Notes: generated by a model not told the origin, from the letters alone. Shown: positions 9,634 to 18,933, counted from the stretch's first letter. The stretch: DNA of 64,000 nucleotides from Paenibacillus hexagrammi (GCF_021513275.1 NZ_CP090978.1:62001-126000), one strand, 5' to 3'. A program made the numbers and translations.

Positions 9634-11562
9634 ATGAATGAGCCAACGGTTGATGAGCAAGTTTTTCAAAATAAGGTGACTATCATACTTAACGATATAG
9701 GTCCAGATGCGATCAAAGGAATAGCCGGCTATCTTTTAGATCAAGAAAAGAAGCTGTTGGTTGTCGATTACTATGGAGGCAAGAAGGTATCTACCAATCC
9801 TTTAGTTGAAATTCTAAATTTGAAGTCTGTGTCAGTGAATGACCTCTTTGTTTCATTAAAAGATTATTCTGAGTATGACTATCTCTTAATTAATGGGACG
9901 GAAAGGTTAATTAGAACTTTTAATGGTGATGGATTGTTTGTTAGAAAAATTGTTGATCAACTTGTTCGAGTGTTTAAACAAAATCAACTTAACTGGGAAT
10001 GGTTGCCTGAGTTTGTAAAGAGACTTCATGAAGAGCTGGATGAAAGAAGAGCGGTTATATGTCTTTATGTTGAGGGAGACGGCAGTGAGTCGATTTACAA
10101 ATTACTTGAAGATGACGATGATGTTGATATTGCACAGATTACTCTTGCTAATAAAGAAAACGATGTAGTACTTGAGATTCAGAAAACAATGCTTGAAGAT
10201 ATACAAAATAAAAACTTAGAAGATATGATTAAGACAATTGAAAGCCACGAGGATCGTCTGCCCAAAAGGATATTAAATATATTTAAAGCAATAACTTATA
10301 TGAAGCATGGTTTGAAAACAAATGCAATTTCATCATTTGAAATGGAAAGGGAATCTTTACTGTCAAATGAAAAAATAATGTTAGCTGATTTGTACCTGGC
10401 AAATAATGAGCCAGAAAAATCCCTTGAAGTTGGACGACAACTCATTTTACAAGACCCGTTCGTTTATGGGGCAACAAGAGTAACTCTTCGATCGGTTTTG
10501 TCTATCGATTCAGTTGCTGATGATGAAATCCGCCATTGGCTTGAGGTATGTGGTGAAATAGATAAAGAAAGTCCTGAGATATTGGATTTAATCTCCAATG
10601 GGTACAATAGAATTAGGAACTATCAAAAAGCTGCAAAGATTAGAAGGGAAATCTTTGCTCTTAATAGTAATCCTACAGAACTTCTACTAGCTCGTTTCTT
10701 GGATCTGCAAGATGAACCTCCGACTGATTTGAGTGTTGTTTCTAGTTATGTATTAGCACTGCTACAGGAATTCCCCGAGCTTGAGGAAGAGGCGCACTAC
10801 AGATTAGGTTTGTTTTTTATGAATAATTATGGTAGCCAGTACAAAGCATTTGAGCACTGGTCGGAAGTATCCACCAGTATTAGCAGCAGATTTGCATATG
10901 AAGCTGCAAAAGGTAGGCTCGAGTTACTCGAAGATAATCTCGTAGCTTGTAAGGTTTTGAGAATCAAATTAAAAGAAGATGACGTACGGGAAGATAAACG
11001 ATTGCTGGATAGGAAGGTCTTGGAACTATTAAAGAGTATGGAGGTTCTTTCAACAAACCCAAAAGGTTATTTGTCATGGGGAAATTATATTGATAAATCG
11101 TACACCAAAAATACTTGGAAACAGGGATTATTAAAGGCACTAATAAATGAAATTGATGACTGGAAGTTAGTTGATAAAGATTTGATAAATCACTCATATT
11201 TGGACAGGAATGATAAAGAAGCCGATCCAGATATGGGTGTGAATCCTGCCACATCATTGCGCTTGCTAAGAAAGCTTAAAGGTATGGAGTTAGCACAGGG
11301 CAGAGATGACAAAGAACTTCTTGAGACTGTTAGTGGGGGTTTGATTTGCTCAGAAATGTTTGGCGATACAGCAAATCAGGTCTGGATAAGATACGAAACA
11401 GCTTTAATTTTGGGGGCAATTGGAAAGGATCAAGAAGCACTAAATCACTCATTAACTTTGTTTGAAATCTCGAGAGCGATTCCGAACCACTCAATCATAT
11501 CGCAAGAATGCTTGCCTTCTTTGCTTGGGGAAATACCCAATTCAGAATCGGTAACAGTATAG
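9634..11562 (+). CDS. TPR-rich N-terminal part of a CHAT protease protein (frame 1)
   Basis: This 642-residue frame has an N-terminal alpha/beta region (about 1-170) followed by helical pairs typical of TPR-like repeats (for example residues 190-290 and 320-440). GGAGCGAG about 8 bases upstream supports the ATG. The last 17 or so residues (after HSIISQ) do not look like the rest. The natural continuation, MLAFFAWGNTQFRIGN, is in the next frame starting at 11508. I therefore read this and the following frame as one gene of about 1,300 residues broken by a one-base shift near 11495-11510. The alternative is two overlapping genes, but I see no ribosome binding site before 11508. The helical repeats probably form a sensing scaffold for the downstream protease. 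Confidence 0.65.
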   Translation: MNEPTVDEQVFQNKVTIILNDIGPDAIKGIAGYLLDQEKKLLVVDYYGGKKVSTNPLVEILNLKSVSVNDLFVSLKDYSEYDYLLINGTERLIRTFNGDGLFVRKIVDQLVRVFKQNQLNWEWLPEFVKRLHEELDERRAVICLYVEGDGSESIYKLLEDDDDVDIAQITLANKENDVVLEIQKTMLEDIQNKNLEDMIKTIESHEDRLPKRILNIFKAITYMKHGLKTNAISSFEMERESLLSNEKIMLADLYLANNEPEKSLEVGRQLILQDPFVYGATRVTLRSVLSIDSVADDEIRHWLEVCGEIDKESPEILDLISNGYNRIRNYQKAAKIRREIFALNSNPTELLLARFLDLQDEPPTDLSVVSSYVLALLQEFPELEEEAHYRLGLFFMNNYGSQYKAFEHWSEVSTSISSRFAYEAAKGRLELLEDNLVACKVLRIKLKEDDVREDKRLLDRKVLELLKSMEVLSTNPKGYLSWGNYIDKSYTKNTWKQGLLKALINEIDDWKLVDKDLINHSYLDRNDKEADPDMGVNPATSLRLLRKLKGMELAQGRDDKELLETVSGGLICSEMFGDTANQVWIRYETALILGAIGKDQEALNHSLTLFEISRAIPNHSIISQECLPSLLGEIPNSESVTV

Positions 11563-13538
11563 AAGGGGTTTTCTCTATCATTGTAGGTATGAGATTGGCA
11601 AGGAGAACCGGGGAAATAGGGGCATTCGTAGAAGACGGAATGAACATGATTTATCGCATTATTTTGGATGAGGGAGTTGCTGTATCTCCTGCAAAGATTC
11701 AAGAAATACGTGATTTATTCGACAAATTTTCTGATAGGATTGATTCAAAACATGCTGCGATTCGTTCTGCAGTTTTAATCAAAGATTTTGAAAAGGTTTA
11801 CGAAATACTCAATCCAGTAATAAATAGCTTGCCAATGAAAGTAGATACTGAATGGGCAGTTGATCTTTCAAACTATATTATGGCATGCATGGAGACAAAT
11901 CGCCCCGCAGAGGCATTTGGACTAATTACTACTTACTCTGAAATGGTGATTCCATATTTGTATGCTAGGAGGGACTTGCTCCCTCGTTGCTTGCAGTCGT
12001 GGTCACAAATATTAGTTCGCGTTAAGGCGGGAGAATCATTAGATAAGTTTCGGCTTGCTCGTCGTCTATTAGAAGAGGCAGTCCAGGTTATGGATACTAG
12101 GCGAAGCGGTCTGTTTCATAAAGGAGAGCGCGCAAATTTTTCTGATATCCACCGAGGTGTATTACTTGATTATCTCGAAGTACTTGTAATAATAAATAAA
12201 ACAGAAGGATTTTCAGAAGAAGAGAAACAATCAACTCACAGGGAAATAATTAAGGTATTTTCCTTTATTAACCCGAGGTCAGTCCTCGAAACTCGAGTGA
12301 GTGACTCAAGATTGACACCTGAACTGAGGGAGCTGGAGAAAGCCTATAATCGCGTTAATGATGAAATACTATTATTAGAACATTCAAATGAGAAACAAGA
12401 ACTAGTTCGTCAACAAAATGAGCTGCTAGAAGAATTAAAAAAGTCTCATCCCCATTACCGCTCATTATCAAATATTGATGCAAGAATTGAGGAGTTACAC
12501 ACTAAGCTAGATGAACGAAGTGTCTTTGTTCAGTATGCAGTATTAAAGTTCGGGATTATCCTATTAATTGTGAATAACACAAGCTTAAACATAGAATACG
12601 TAATGTTGAATACTATAAAATACAGGGGAATAAATGAACGATTAGGAAACATGCTGCAAGGTGCCGACCTTCACACAGAGAGAGAAGTGGAACTTTGTAA
12701 AAAGATTACACAAGAATTGTCCAAACCGTTAATGCAACCTCTGAATAACTTCTTATCATCTATGAATGTAGAGATATCAGATATAAATTTATATATCTCC
12801 CCTGATCTATCACTACCTTTGTTCTCTATAAGCTTATTAAATGACGAAGGAGAATGGCTGCTGAACAAAGTGAAAGGGGTTAGTAACGTTCTTGATTTAT
12901 CACATGTAGTTGATCCAAGAATCGCGAAGAATCGGGGGACAAAAATTGTAATTGCAACCTTAGGCTCTGCGAATGATAAAGCAATCGGAATAGCGAGGAG
13001 AAAAATAAAAACGTGGGTAACCAATCCACAAATAATACATTTGGAGCTAGCCGGACAAGTGGATGAGATCGATAAGCTTACTTATCTTTGTAGAGTGGAA
13101 CATCCGTCTACTGTTATTGTTATTGGTCATGGGATTTCGGATAGAAATGCAGGGGTGTTGAGCGGCGCAGTTGGTATACAAGGTCACACCCATACAATTT
13201 GGGGAGAGGACTTCGAAAAGTTGGAGGGGTTTACAGATAATCTTGTATTAATATCTTGTAGTGCAGGCTCAAATTATGAGGAACAAATTGAATCAAGCAC
13301 TGGCGTTCTTAACAATATTTTATCATATAATTTTTCTGGTTTAGTGTTGTGCCGATGGGATGTTAATGCTCAAGCAACATTTGAAATACTAGATATCATA
13401 ATCAATGATATTACGAAAAAGGAAGTAGTGGGTATTGCTGATTCCCTAATGAAGAGCCAGCGTGAATTACAGAAAATTGAAAAATGGAAAAGCCCGGTAT
13501 TCTGGGCGGGGCTAGAATACTGGGGCCCACAACCTTAG
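11508..13538 (+). CDS. CHAT-domain caspase-like protease (frame 2 of the split gene)
   Basis: This is a 676-residue frame. Residues 1-260 continue the TPR-like helices, about 265-335 form a coiled coil rich in Glu and Lys, and 340-676 match a CHAT domain (caspase HetF associated with TPRs). The catalytic dyad is visible as His541 in VIVIGHGISD and Cys584 in LVLISCSAG. The end is also typical of the family, with repeated helices and a terminal WAGLEYWG. CHAT proteases cleave protein partners in several bacterial immune systems, such as the TPR-CHAT of type III-E CRISPR. No gasdermin-like substrate is visible next to it. The start shown is only the first ATG in the frame; the real protein probably begins at 9634. 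Confidence 0.8.
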   Translation: MLAFFAWGNTQFRIGNSIEGVFSIIVGMRLARRTGEIGAFVEDGMNMIYRIILDEGVAVSPAKIQEIRDLFDKFSDRIDSKHAAIRSAVLIKDFEKVYEILNPVINSLPMKVDTEWAVDLSNYIMACMETNRPAEAFGLITTYSEMVIPYLYARRDLLPRCLQSWSQILVRVKAGESLDKFRLARRLLEEAVQVMDTRRSGLFHKGERANFSDIHRGVLLDYLEVLVIINKTEGFSEEEKQSTHREIIKVFSFINPRSVLETRVSDSRLTPELRELEKAYNRVNDEILLLEHSNEKQELVRQQNELLEELKKSHPHYRSLSNIDARIEELHTKLDERSVFVQYAVLKFGIILLIVNNTSLNIEYVMLNTIKYRGINERLGNMLQGADLHTEREVELCKKITQELSKPLMQPLNNFLSSMNVEISDINLYISPDLSLPLFSISLLNDEGEWLLNKVKGVSNVLDLSHVVDPRIAKNRGTKIVIATLGSANDKAIGIARRKIKTWVTNPQIIHLELAGQVDEIDKLTYLCRVEHPSTVIVIGHGISDRNAGVLSGAVGIQGHTHTIWGEDFEKLEGFTDNLVLISCSAGSNYEEQIESSTGVLNNILSYNFSGLVLCRWDVNAQATFEILDIIINDITKKEVVGIADSLMKSQRELQKIEKWKSPVFWAGLEYWGPQP

Positions 13539-13604
13539 ATCTCTTATTCTTAGGAGAATGAAAAAACCTGTTCTAAAGTAGGGCTTACGCCTCGATCATC
13601 GAAT

Positions 13605-13732
13605 GGTTTCCCACTTTCTTTACATGGTAATATCTAGTGGTTCCAGACTCTTTATTTTTCATGTTTATCACGTGCCGCGGCAAACCCAATAAAATCAACA
13701 AAATGGGTTCCAGACTTTTTTATCACCTGACA
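13605..13732 (+). repeat. End of a Tn7-like transposon (element 1, right side)
   Basis: Three inverted-orientation copies of a GGTTCCAGACT-type repeat lie at about 13605 (degenerate), 13639 and 13706. They lead to a terminus CCTGACA at 13726-13732, which reads TGTCAGG from outside. The layout matches the dispersed-repeat end of the two elements further right. The partner end is outside the window, so the defence-like genes to the left may be its cargo. GCAAA (13733-13737) separates it from element 2. Confidence 0.55.
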
Positions 13733-13825
13733 GCAAATGTTCAAAGAAAATAATGTTGGGAACTGAAAAATAAAATCGGGAACCAGAAAATAAAGATGGG
13801 AACTAAAAATTAAAGTCGGGAACTG

Positions 13826-13860
13826 AAAGAGGTGCCAATTAACAGGGCACCTCTTTTTTA
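13826..13860 (+). terminator. Rho-independent terminator
   Basis: The arms AAAGAGGTGCC and GGGCACCTCTTT pair around a short loop and are followed by a run of T on the plus strand. It lies just inside element 2 and would stop rightward transcription coming from the CHAT gene. Confidence 0.7.
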
Positions 13861-13940
13861 ATCTCTTTATATAATGTGCTCGTTGGGAAGTCCTGTGTTT
13901 TTTATATACTTGTCAAGAGAAAATAAAGACAATGTAAACT

Positions 13941-13972
13941 GAAAAAAGACCGCCATTGTGGCAGCCTTTTTC
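13941..13972 (-). terminator. Terminator after the ABC permease gene
   Basis: Read leftward, CTGCC-ACAAT-GGCGG forms a short stem followed by TCTTTTTTC. It sits about 70 bases beyond the permease stop codon at 14041. Confidence 0.5.
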
Positions 13973-14040
13973 ATCCTTGATTAGATTTTTTTTAAGACAT
14001 CGGGAAGGCGTTACTTTCTGCTCTCTGTCAGTTATTTTTA

Positions 14041-15912
14041 TTATCGGTATATAAAAGCTTTTAAATTCTTTATATAACCGAACCGGATCATAATAAAGTA
14101 CAACAGTTGTAGGAGGAAGAATCCAATAATCGTTAGAACTCCTGATGGAACTACGTTAATATAACCGCCTTCCCGCTGTAATATATGCAAGGCAAATCCT
14201 GTATCAACAACGGCAAGTACAAATGGCAGAAAGAAAAGGATTGCCATTTGTATGGATGCACTTTTCGCCATTTCTGCTTCGCTTAGACCTATTTTTGCGA
14301 GCGATTTGTATTTTTCCCGTTCCTCATATAAATCCGTGAATAGACGGAAGTATAAGAAACTACCAGAGGCAATGAAAAAGACAATCGCTATAAACAGACC
14401 AATAAATAAACTTAAACTTGGCATTTGAACAGTTATAAAATAATGAATCGCTTTTGACACATAGTTTGCATCTGGATTGTAAGTTTTTCCAACGATATGA
14501 CTTTCAATATTTCTACTGATATCGAGGCTTTCTTTCCAATTCTCGAAATTAAAACCAATGAAGGAAACTTGTTTAAAATGTTGGTGTAATTGTTTAAAAG
14601 TATTCTCGTTTACAATCAGTACGTCTGAGGAAGAAAGGATCGGTTTTTCATAAGAATGTACCCGCAAATCAATCGAAACTTGACTTTGTTGGTCGAACAG
14701 CTGAAGTTCGGGATGAACCTTTTGGGTATTTATTTGTCCAAAGAGAATCCCTTCTTGGTCTGCAAGTGTCACGGTCACCCGCTCTAAAATTTGTTTAGGC
14801 AAGCTTATCTCAGAAATAACAATGAGAATAGAACTGTGATCCCCTTGTTTGTATTTAGATTGAATCGCTTCAAATTTGTCTTCAGTGTAATCAATGTTTT
14901 GCGAAGCAAACTGCTTTTCGATGAATTGGACTTGTTGTTGTTCCTCTTGATTAATAGAATAGGAGAGATACTCCATTTCGTAAAGCGATTCTTGTTGAGA
15001 AAACGATGATTTAACCGTTGCAAGCGTGCCGATAGCGGTAAAAGTAACAGCTAAAACAATACTTACGATAAAAAACAAGCGTGCATTATCTCTGACACGA
15101 TACATTAAGTCGGAAACCCAAAGGAGATTCATTCCTTTTCGGTAAAAGGTTTTACTTCGTTTCAATAGCTTAAGCATCCATACACTCAATTGACTGTAAA
15201 AGAAGTATGTCCCGAATACTGTGGATATCAAAATAACGACAAGATTCTTTGTATCAATTTCCGCAGTCAATGCCATTCCAAATCCCGTCACTAAGAATAA
15301 AGTGCCAAGAACTGTGAAAAACAGAGATGGTTTAGGTTCTTTTTTGGGCTTTTGCGTTCCCTTTAACAAAGCAAGCGTGTTTTTTTTATAAATAGTAAAT
15401 AAAGTGAATTGTGAGATAATCATAAACAAAAGAAAAAATACGACTGCTGTAACAATAATTGCTTTCCACGGAACATATAGCGGTAGCGGCTCCATTTCCA
15501 CGATATACGTTCCTGCTGTAAAAAACATTTTGGCGAGGACTGTGCCTCCAACGATCCCAGTGAGAATCGAGGCAATCCCGATAATCATATTTTCTAACGT
15601 GATTAACCAGCGAAATTTCATAGGTGATATACCTAAAATGGTCAAAATCCCGAATTCCTTGCTTCGAGTTTTTAAAAATGCACTAACGGAGTACAAAATG
15701 AATAAAATTGAAAAAATAAATATAATCCATTCAGCAAATACCATTCCCTTTTTGGCAAAGGTATTTATATAACCATTTTTTAAAGCGGGATGGAAAATAA
15801 ACATGGCGAACATGTAGAATATCATGACTGCAAATGAACTGCTTAAATAAAACGCTAAGTATGACCGCAGATTCCGAAGCACATTTTTATAAGCGAACTG
15901 AGGAAAGGTCAT
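14041..15912 (-). CDS. BceB-type ABC transporter permease (FtsX-like)
   Basis: This 623-residue membrane protein has ten predicted membrane segments. Four or more are N-terminal, and a large extracytoplasmic domain (about residues 310-510) lies between segments 7 and 8. That domain and the length are typical of Bce/Yts/Psd-type peptide-resistance permeases, which sense and detoxify cell-wall-targeting peptides such as bacitracin or lantibiotics. Its start overlaps the end of the ATPase gene, so the two are translated together. With the kinase and regulator it makes a complete BceAB-RS module, in which the permease itself serves as the sensor. The exact peptide cannot be read from sequence. 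It is cargo of element 2. Confidence 0.85.
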   Translation of the reverse strand: MTFPQFAYKNVLRNLRSYLAFYLSSSFAVMIFYMFAMFIFHPALKNGYINTFAKKGMVFAEWIIFIFSILFILYSVSAFLKTRSKEFGILTILGISPMKFRWLITLENMIIGIASILTGIVGGTVLAKMFFTAGTYIVEMEPLPLYVPWKAIIVTAVVFFLLFMIISQFTLFTIYKKNTLALLKGTQKPKKEPKPSLFFTVLGTLFLVTGFGMALTAEIDTKNLVVILISTVFGTYFFYSQLSVWMLKLLKRSKTFYRKGMNLLWVSDLMYRVRDNARLFFIVSIVLAVTFTAIGTLATVKSSFSQQESLYEMEYLSYSINQEEQQQVQFIEKQFASQNIDYTEDKFEAIQSKYKQGDHSSILIVISEISLPKQILERVTVTLADQEGILFGQINTQKVHPELQLFDQQSQVSIDLRVHSYEKPILSSSDVLIVNENTFKQLHQHFKQVSFIGFNFENWKESLDISRNIESHIVGKTYNPDANYVSKAIHYFITVQMPSLSLFIGLFIAIVFFIASGSFLYFRLFTDLYEEREKYKSLAKIGLSEAEMAKSASIQMAILFFLPFVLAVVDTGFALHILQREGGYINVVPSGVLTIIGFFLLQLLYFIMIRFGYIKNLKAFIYR

Positions 15913-16660
15913 TCATATCTCCTCCTAACATCGATAAGGCATCCATGATTTGCTGAAAAAATACCTGCTGATTAGAGCCGCGATGAATTTCATTGTATAG
16001 TTCTCCGTCCTTAATGAATACGATACGATGGCAATAGCTTGCTGCAAAGGGATCGTGCGTAACCATCAACATAGTGGTTTGGTCGATTTCATTAATGGCT
16101 TGCATGGCTCCCATTACATCCTTCGATGACTTGGAATCTAAGTTTCCTGTCGGCTCATCAGCTAAAAGAAGCGAGGGGCGATGAATAATAGCTCTAGCGA
16201 TTGCCGTCCTTTGTTTTTGCCCGCCAGAAACTTCGTAAGTTCGTTTGTTTAATATCGATTGGATCCCTAATTTTTCAGCAATGCTTCGCAAGTTTTCATC
16301 AATGGTTGCTGATTTAATATTCTCTAAGGTAAGCGGCAAGATAATGTTTTCTTCCAACGTTAACGTGTCTAATAAATTAAAATCTTGAAATACAAATCCA
16401 AGTTCTCTTCTGCGGAATTGAGCCAGCCTTCCTTTCTTTAATTGATGAGGGTTTTGCTCATTTATAAGGATTTCCCCGGATGTCGGTTTATCGATGGTGG
16501 ATATTAAATTCAATAACGTCGTTTTTCCAGATCCAGATGGACCCATGATTCCAATAAATTCACCTTTTTCAACATTAAAGGAAATATTGGTCAAGGCTTG
16601 AAAAGGTGCCTTTCCATCATATTTTTTATTGATATGCTTTACCCGCAATAGATCTGCCAT
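15887..16660 (-). CDS. BceA-type ABC transporter ATPase
   Basis: The protein has Walker A GPSGSGKT near residue 42, a signature YEVSGGQKQR near 145, Walker B LLLADEP near 165 and a switch His in MVTHD. This belongs to the MacB/LolD-like ATPase group that pairs with FtsX-type permeases. ATG at 16660 (MADLL) is chosen because GGAGGG lies just upstream; an upstream in-frame GTG or TTG would overlap that site. It overlaps the permease gene by about 26 bases. It powers the resistance transporter. Transcription probably starts in the gap to the kinase gene, where an operator-like palindrome lies at 16743. Confidence 0.9.
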   Translation of the reverse strand: MADLLRVKHINKKYDGKAPFQALTNISFNVEKGEFIGIMGPSGSGKTTLLNLISTIDKPTSGEILINEQNPHQLKKGRLAQFRRRELGFVFQDFNLLDTLTLEENIILPLTLENIKSATIDENLRSIAEKLGIQSILNKRTYEVSGGQKQRTAIARAIIHRPSLLLADEPTGNLDSKSSKDVMGAMQAINEIDQTTMLMVTHDPFAASYCHRIVFIKDGELYNEIHRGSNQQVFFQQIMDALSMLGGDMNDLSSVRL

Positions 16661-16742
16661 TAGATTGCCCTCCTTCAATTGTTAACAACTTGATTGTATA
16701 AGAAAATGAATTAGAGAAGAATTGAATTACCTTAAACCACAA

Positions 16743-16756
16743 TTACATTTTTGTAA
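16743..16756. promoter_or_regulatory. Candidate BceR-type operator
   Basis: A perfect TTACA-TTTT-TGTAA palindrome lies 83 bases upstream of the ATPase start. Regulators of the BceR group bind inverted repeats of this general type (ACA-N4-TGT core). A second imperfect palindrome, CTTAC...GTAAG, lies at about 16785-16800. Binding by the neighbouring regulator is inference. Confidence 0.5.
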
Positions 16757-16804
16757 GATTGAGAAAAAACCTTTTAATTTATAACTTACACTTTAGTAAG
16801 ATAA

Positions 16805-16845
16805 TAAAAAAAGCGTTGCCTTATTTATACTTTAGGCAATGCTTT
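16805..16845 (-). terminator. Terminator after the kinase gene
   Basis: On the minus strand AAAGCATTGCC pairs with GGCAACGCTTT and is followed by a T run. It sits directly downstream of the kinase stop codon (16852) and separates the regulator-kinase transcript from the transporter operon. Confidence 0.75.
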
Positions 16846-16851
16846 CTAATA

Positions 16852-17862
16852 TTACCCATTTGAATGTTCGATATTCGCAAGGGTAAATTTCGTAAAATAT
16901 ATTTTGAAGATTGTGCCGCTTCCAGCATTCGACTCCAAGGTTATTTCATGTTGAAGTTTATTCATTATTTCTTTCACTAAATAAAGTCCTAACCCAGTTG
17001 ACTCATGATTTAACCTACCATTAACGCCTGTGAAATACTTTTCGAACACTCTTTTTAGATCCTCCGGCGGAATTCCAATTCCGAAATCTTGTATCTCTAA
17101 CACAATGTGCTCTTCGAAGCTTTCAATTTTGAAATTCAATTTACTTTTCTGATTTGAATATTTCAGTGCATTCGAGATAATTTGACCGATCGCAAACTGG
17201 AGCCATTTTTTATCGCTAAAAACAAATATCCCTTGTTCCGGAAACAGTTTTAGAGGAGTAATTTGGTATTGAATAAACAATCTTTTGTTTTCTTTGATGA
17301 TTTCGCTAATAAAATTTTGGAGCAGGACTTTTTCAATTGTATAGTCTTTCTCGAACATCGACAGCCTCGATGAGTAAAGAACGGTTTGTAATCCAACTTC
17401 TAATCGATACAGCTCTTTTCGAATGTTTTGAAATATGAGGTCGTCATTTTCCTGAATCATTAAATGAATAACGCTTAAAGGGGTTTTCATTTGATGAACC
17501 CATTGATTGATAAACGTTACTCTTTCATTTAAATCAGTTTGAACTTGTTGAAATTTATTTATGAGCATTTGCGTCTGCACGGTTTGCTTTTCGCTAAGGG
17601 CTTCTGCGAATTGACTATTTCCAAAATGAGGTACGGAAAACTCTTCATTCGAATTGTTTTGTAACAGCCAATCATATATTTTCTTATCTTGTATCCATCG
17701 ATAAGCAATAAATGAACAGGTTGTTAGGATTTGAATAGAAAAAACATAAAATAAATGATCCAATGATTGAAATCCTAAGAACCAGTAGTACCCAAAAACA
17801 AATATGCCTTGTACAAAAGTAAGAAATATAAGAGATAAATGAGAGTGTACGAACAATTTCAT
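16852..17862 (-). CDS. Intramembrane-sensing histidine kinase, BceS-like
   Basis: The protein is 336 residues from ATG 17862, which has GGAGG seven bases upstream. Two membrane helices lie at about residues 5-50 with almost no loop between them, typical of BceS-type kinases that lack their own sensor and take the signal from the permease. The dimerisation box contains INQWVHQMKTPLS with the phospho-acceptor His. N, G1 (QDFGIGIPP) and G2 (STGLGLYLV) ATP-binding motifs follow. Its ATG overlaps the regulator stop as ATGA, so the two are co-translated. It phosphorylates the regulator encoded at 17859-18560. Confidence 0.88.
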   Translation of the reverse strand: MKLFVHSHLSLIFLTFVQGIFVFGYYWFLGFQSLDHLFYVFSIQILTTCSFIAYRWIQDKKIYDWLLQNNSNEEFSVPHFGNSQFAEALSEKQTVQTQMLINKFQQVQTDLNERVTFINQWVHQMKTPLSVIHLMIQENDDLIFQNIRKELYRLEVGLQTVLYSSRLSMFEKDYTIEKVLLQNFISEIIKENKRLFIQYQITPLKLFPEQGIFVFSDKKWLQFAIGQIISNALKYSNQKSKLNFKIESFEEHIVLEIQDFGIGIPPEDLKRVFEKYFTGVNGRLNHESTGLGLYLVKEIMNKLQHEITLESNAGSGTIFKIYFTKFTLANIEHSNG

Positions 17863-18560
17863 TCGATATCCTCCCACGTTTGCTTCATTTTATAACCTGC
17901 ACCTCGAATCGTTTCAATAGCATCTTGAATTCCTAGATTAGAAAGCCGTTTTCTAACCCTGGTAATATATACATTTAATGTATTTTCATCAACATATAGA
18001 TCTGTATCCCACATTTTTTCCATCAAACGATCTCGGCTTGTAATTTTATCCCCACGCTCCAAAAGAACCTCAAGCAAATAAGCTTCTTTCTTTGAAACCT
18101 CGATGGTCTGCGAACGAAATTTAAGCTCCATTCTTTCGGGTAAAAATATTAATCCATGAAAATTAATGGTCCTTTCACCCTGGATAGCAGCATATTCTCC
18201 GTATGCTCTTCGTAAATGACTCTTTACTTTTGCGATAACCATATCATAGGAAAAAGGCTTGGTTATATAGTCATCCCCACCGTTTTCAAGAGCCATGATT
18301 TGGTCCATCGTTCCTTCGCGTGCGGATATAAATATAATTGGGCACGTGGAATGTTTACGAATTTTCCTGCACCAATAATAGCCGTCATAGGAAGGCAAAT
18401 TAATATCTAATAAGACCAAATGAGGGTCTGTTTTTAAAAACAATTCTAAAATATTATCGAAGTGTTGAGGTGCGATAACAGTATAACCGAATTTTTGCAT
18501 ATGCTCTGTTAAGAGTTTTTGTAGATCTTGATTATCTTCTACAATCATAATACTTTCCAT
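17859..18560 (-). CDS. OmpR-family response regulator, BceR-like
   Basis: An N-terminal receiver domain (acidic residues in IVEDNQ, phospho-acceptor Asp in LLDINLP near residue 52, conserved Lys in YITKPFS) is followed by a winged-helix DNA-binding domain (ITRVRKRL, GAGYKM). ATG 18560 is preferred over the adjacent TTG because AAGGGG lies eight bases upstream. It is probably the activator of the ABC operon through the TTACA-N4-TGTAA site. A promoter should lie in the AT-rich 18564-18700 stretch, but I cannot point to convincing -35 and -10 boxes. Positions 18564-18930 otherwise hold no supported gene. Confidence 0.88.
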   Translation of the reverse strand: MESIMIVEDNQDLQKLLTEHMQKFGYTVIAPQHFDNILELFLKTDPHLVLLDINLPSYDGYYWCRKIRKHSTCPIIFISAREGTMDQIMALENGGDDYITKPFSYDMVIAKVKSHLRRAYGEYAAIQGERTINFHGLIFLPERMELKFRSQTIEVSKKEAYLLEVLLERGDKITSRDRLMEKMWDTDLYVDENTLNVYITRVRKRLSNLGIQDAIETIRGAGYKMKQTWEDIE

Positions 18561-18933
18561 CAATTTTACCCCTTTTTACTAATCACTGTAATATTTTGTG
18601 ATTTACAAATTAATTATATACTCCTTGTAATGCTTGCCGAAGAACAGAGCAATATAGGACTAAATGCTTGCTCATTTCTTTAAGACTATTATAACGCTCT
18701 GATTCTATTGTTGTTAAAATTAAACTTTTGTTCGCTATTTTTAATTTATGTTGAATATCTTATCTTTAATTCTCCAATGATGACTAATGAGGTAATCCCA
18801 TTGGAAAATGATGGACTTTGTGTCCCGGTTGGAAGTTTTGTGAATTCGTGGGGGAACATGTAGCATTAAATAAAACTATGAAGCGGCTTTTGAATCTCGA
18901 TAGATTTTTACTAGAATTTTTACTTTTATATGT

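Noticed and set aside
11500-11515. Programmed -1 frameshift in the CHAT gene
   Set aside because: No slippery heptamer and no following stem-loop could be seen; an ordinary indel is the simpler explanation.
13755-13824. CRISPR-like array because of regular 20-base repeats
   Set aside because: Repeat boxes are about 10 bases with AT-rich near-identical spacers, and the same arrangement marks other transposon ends; no cas genes are present.
18779-18862. Short frame MMTNEVIPLENDGLCVPV... as a possible peptide precursor near the Bce module
   Set aside because: It has no ribosome binding site, no processing or modification gene nearby and no recognisable leader, so a bacteriocin call is not supported.
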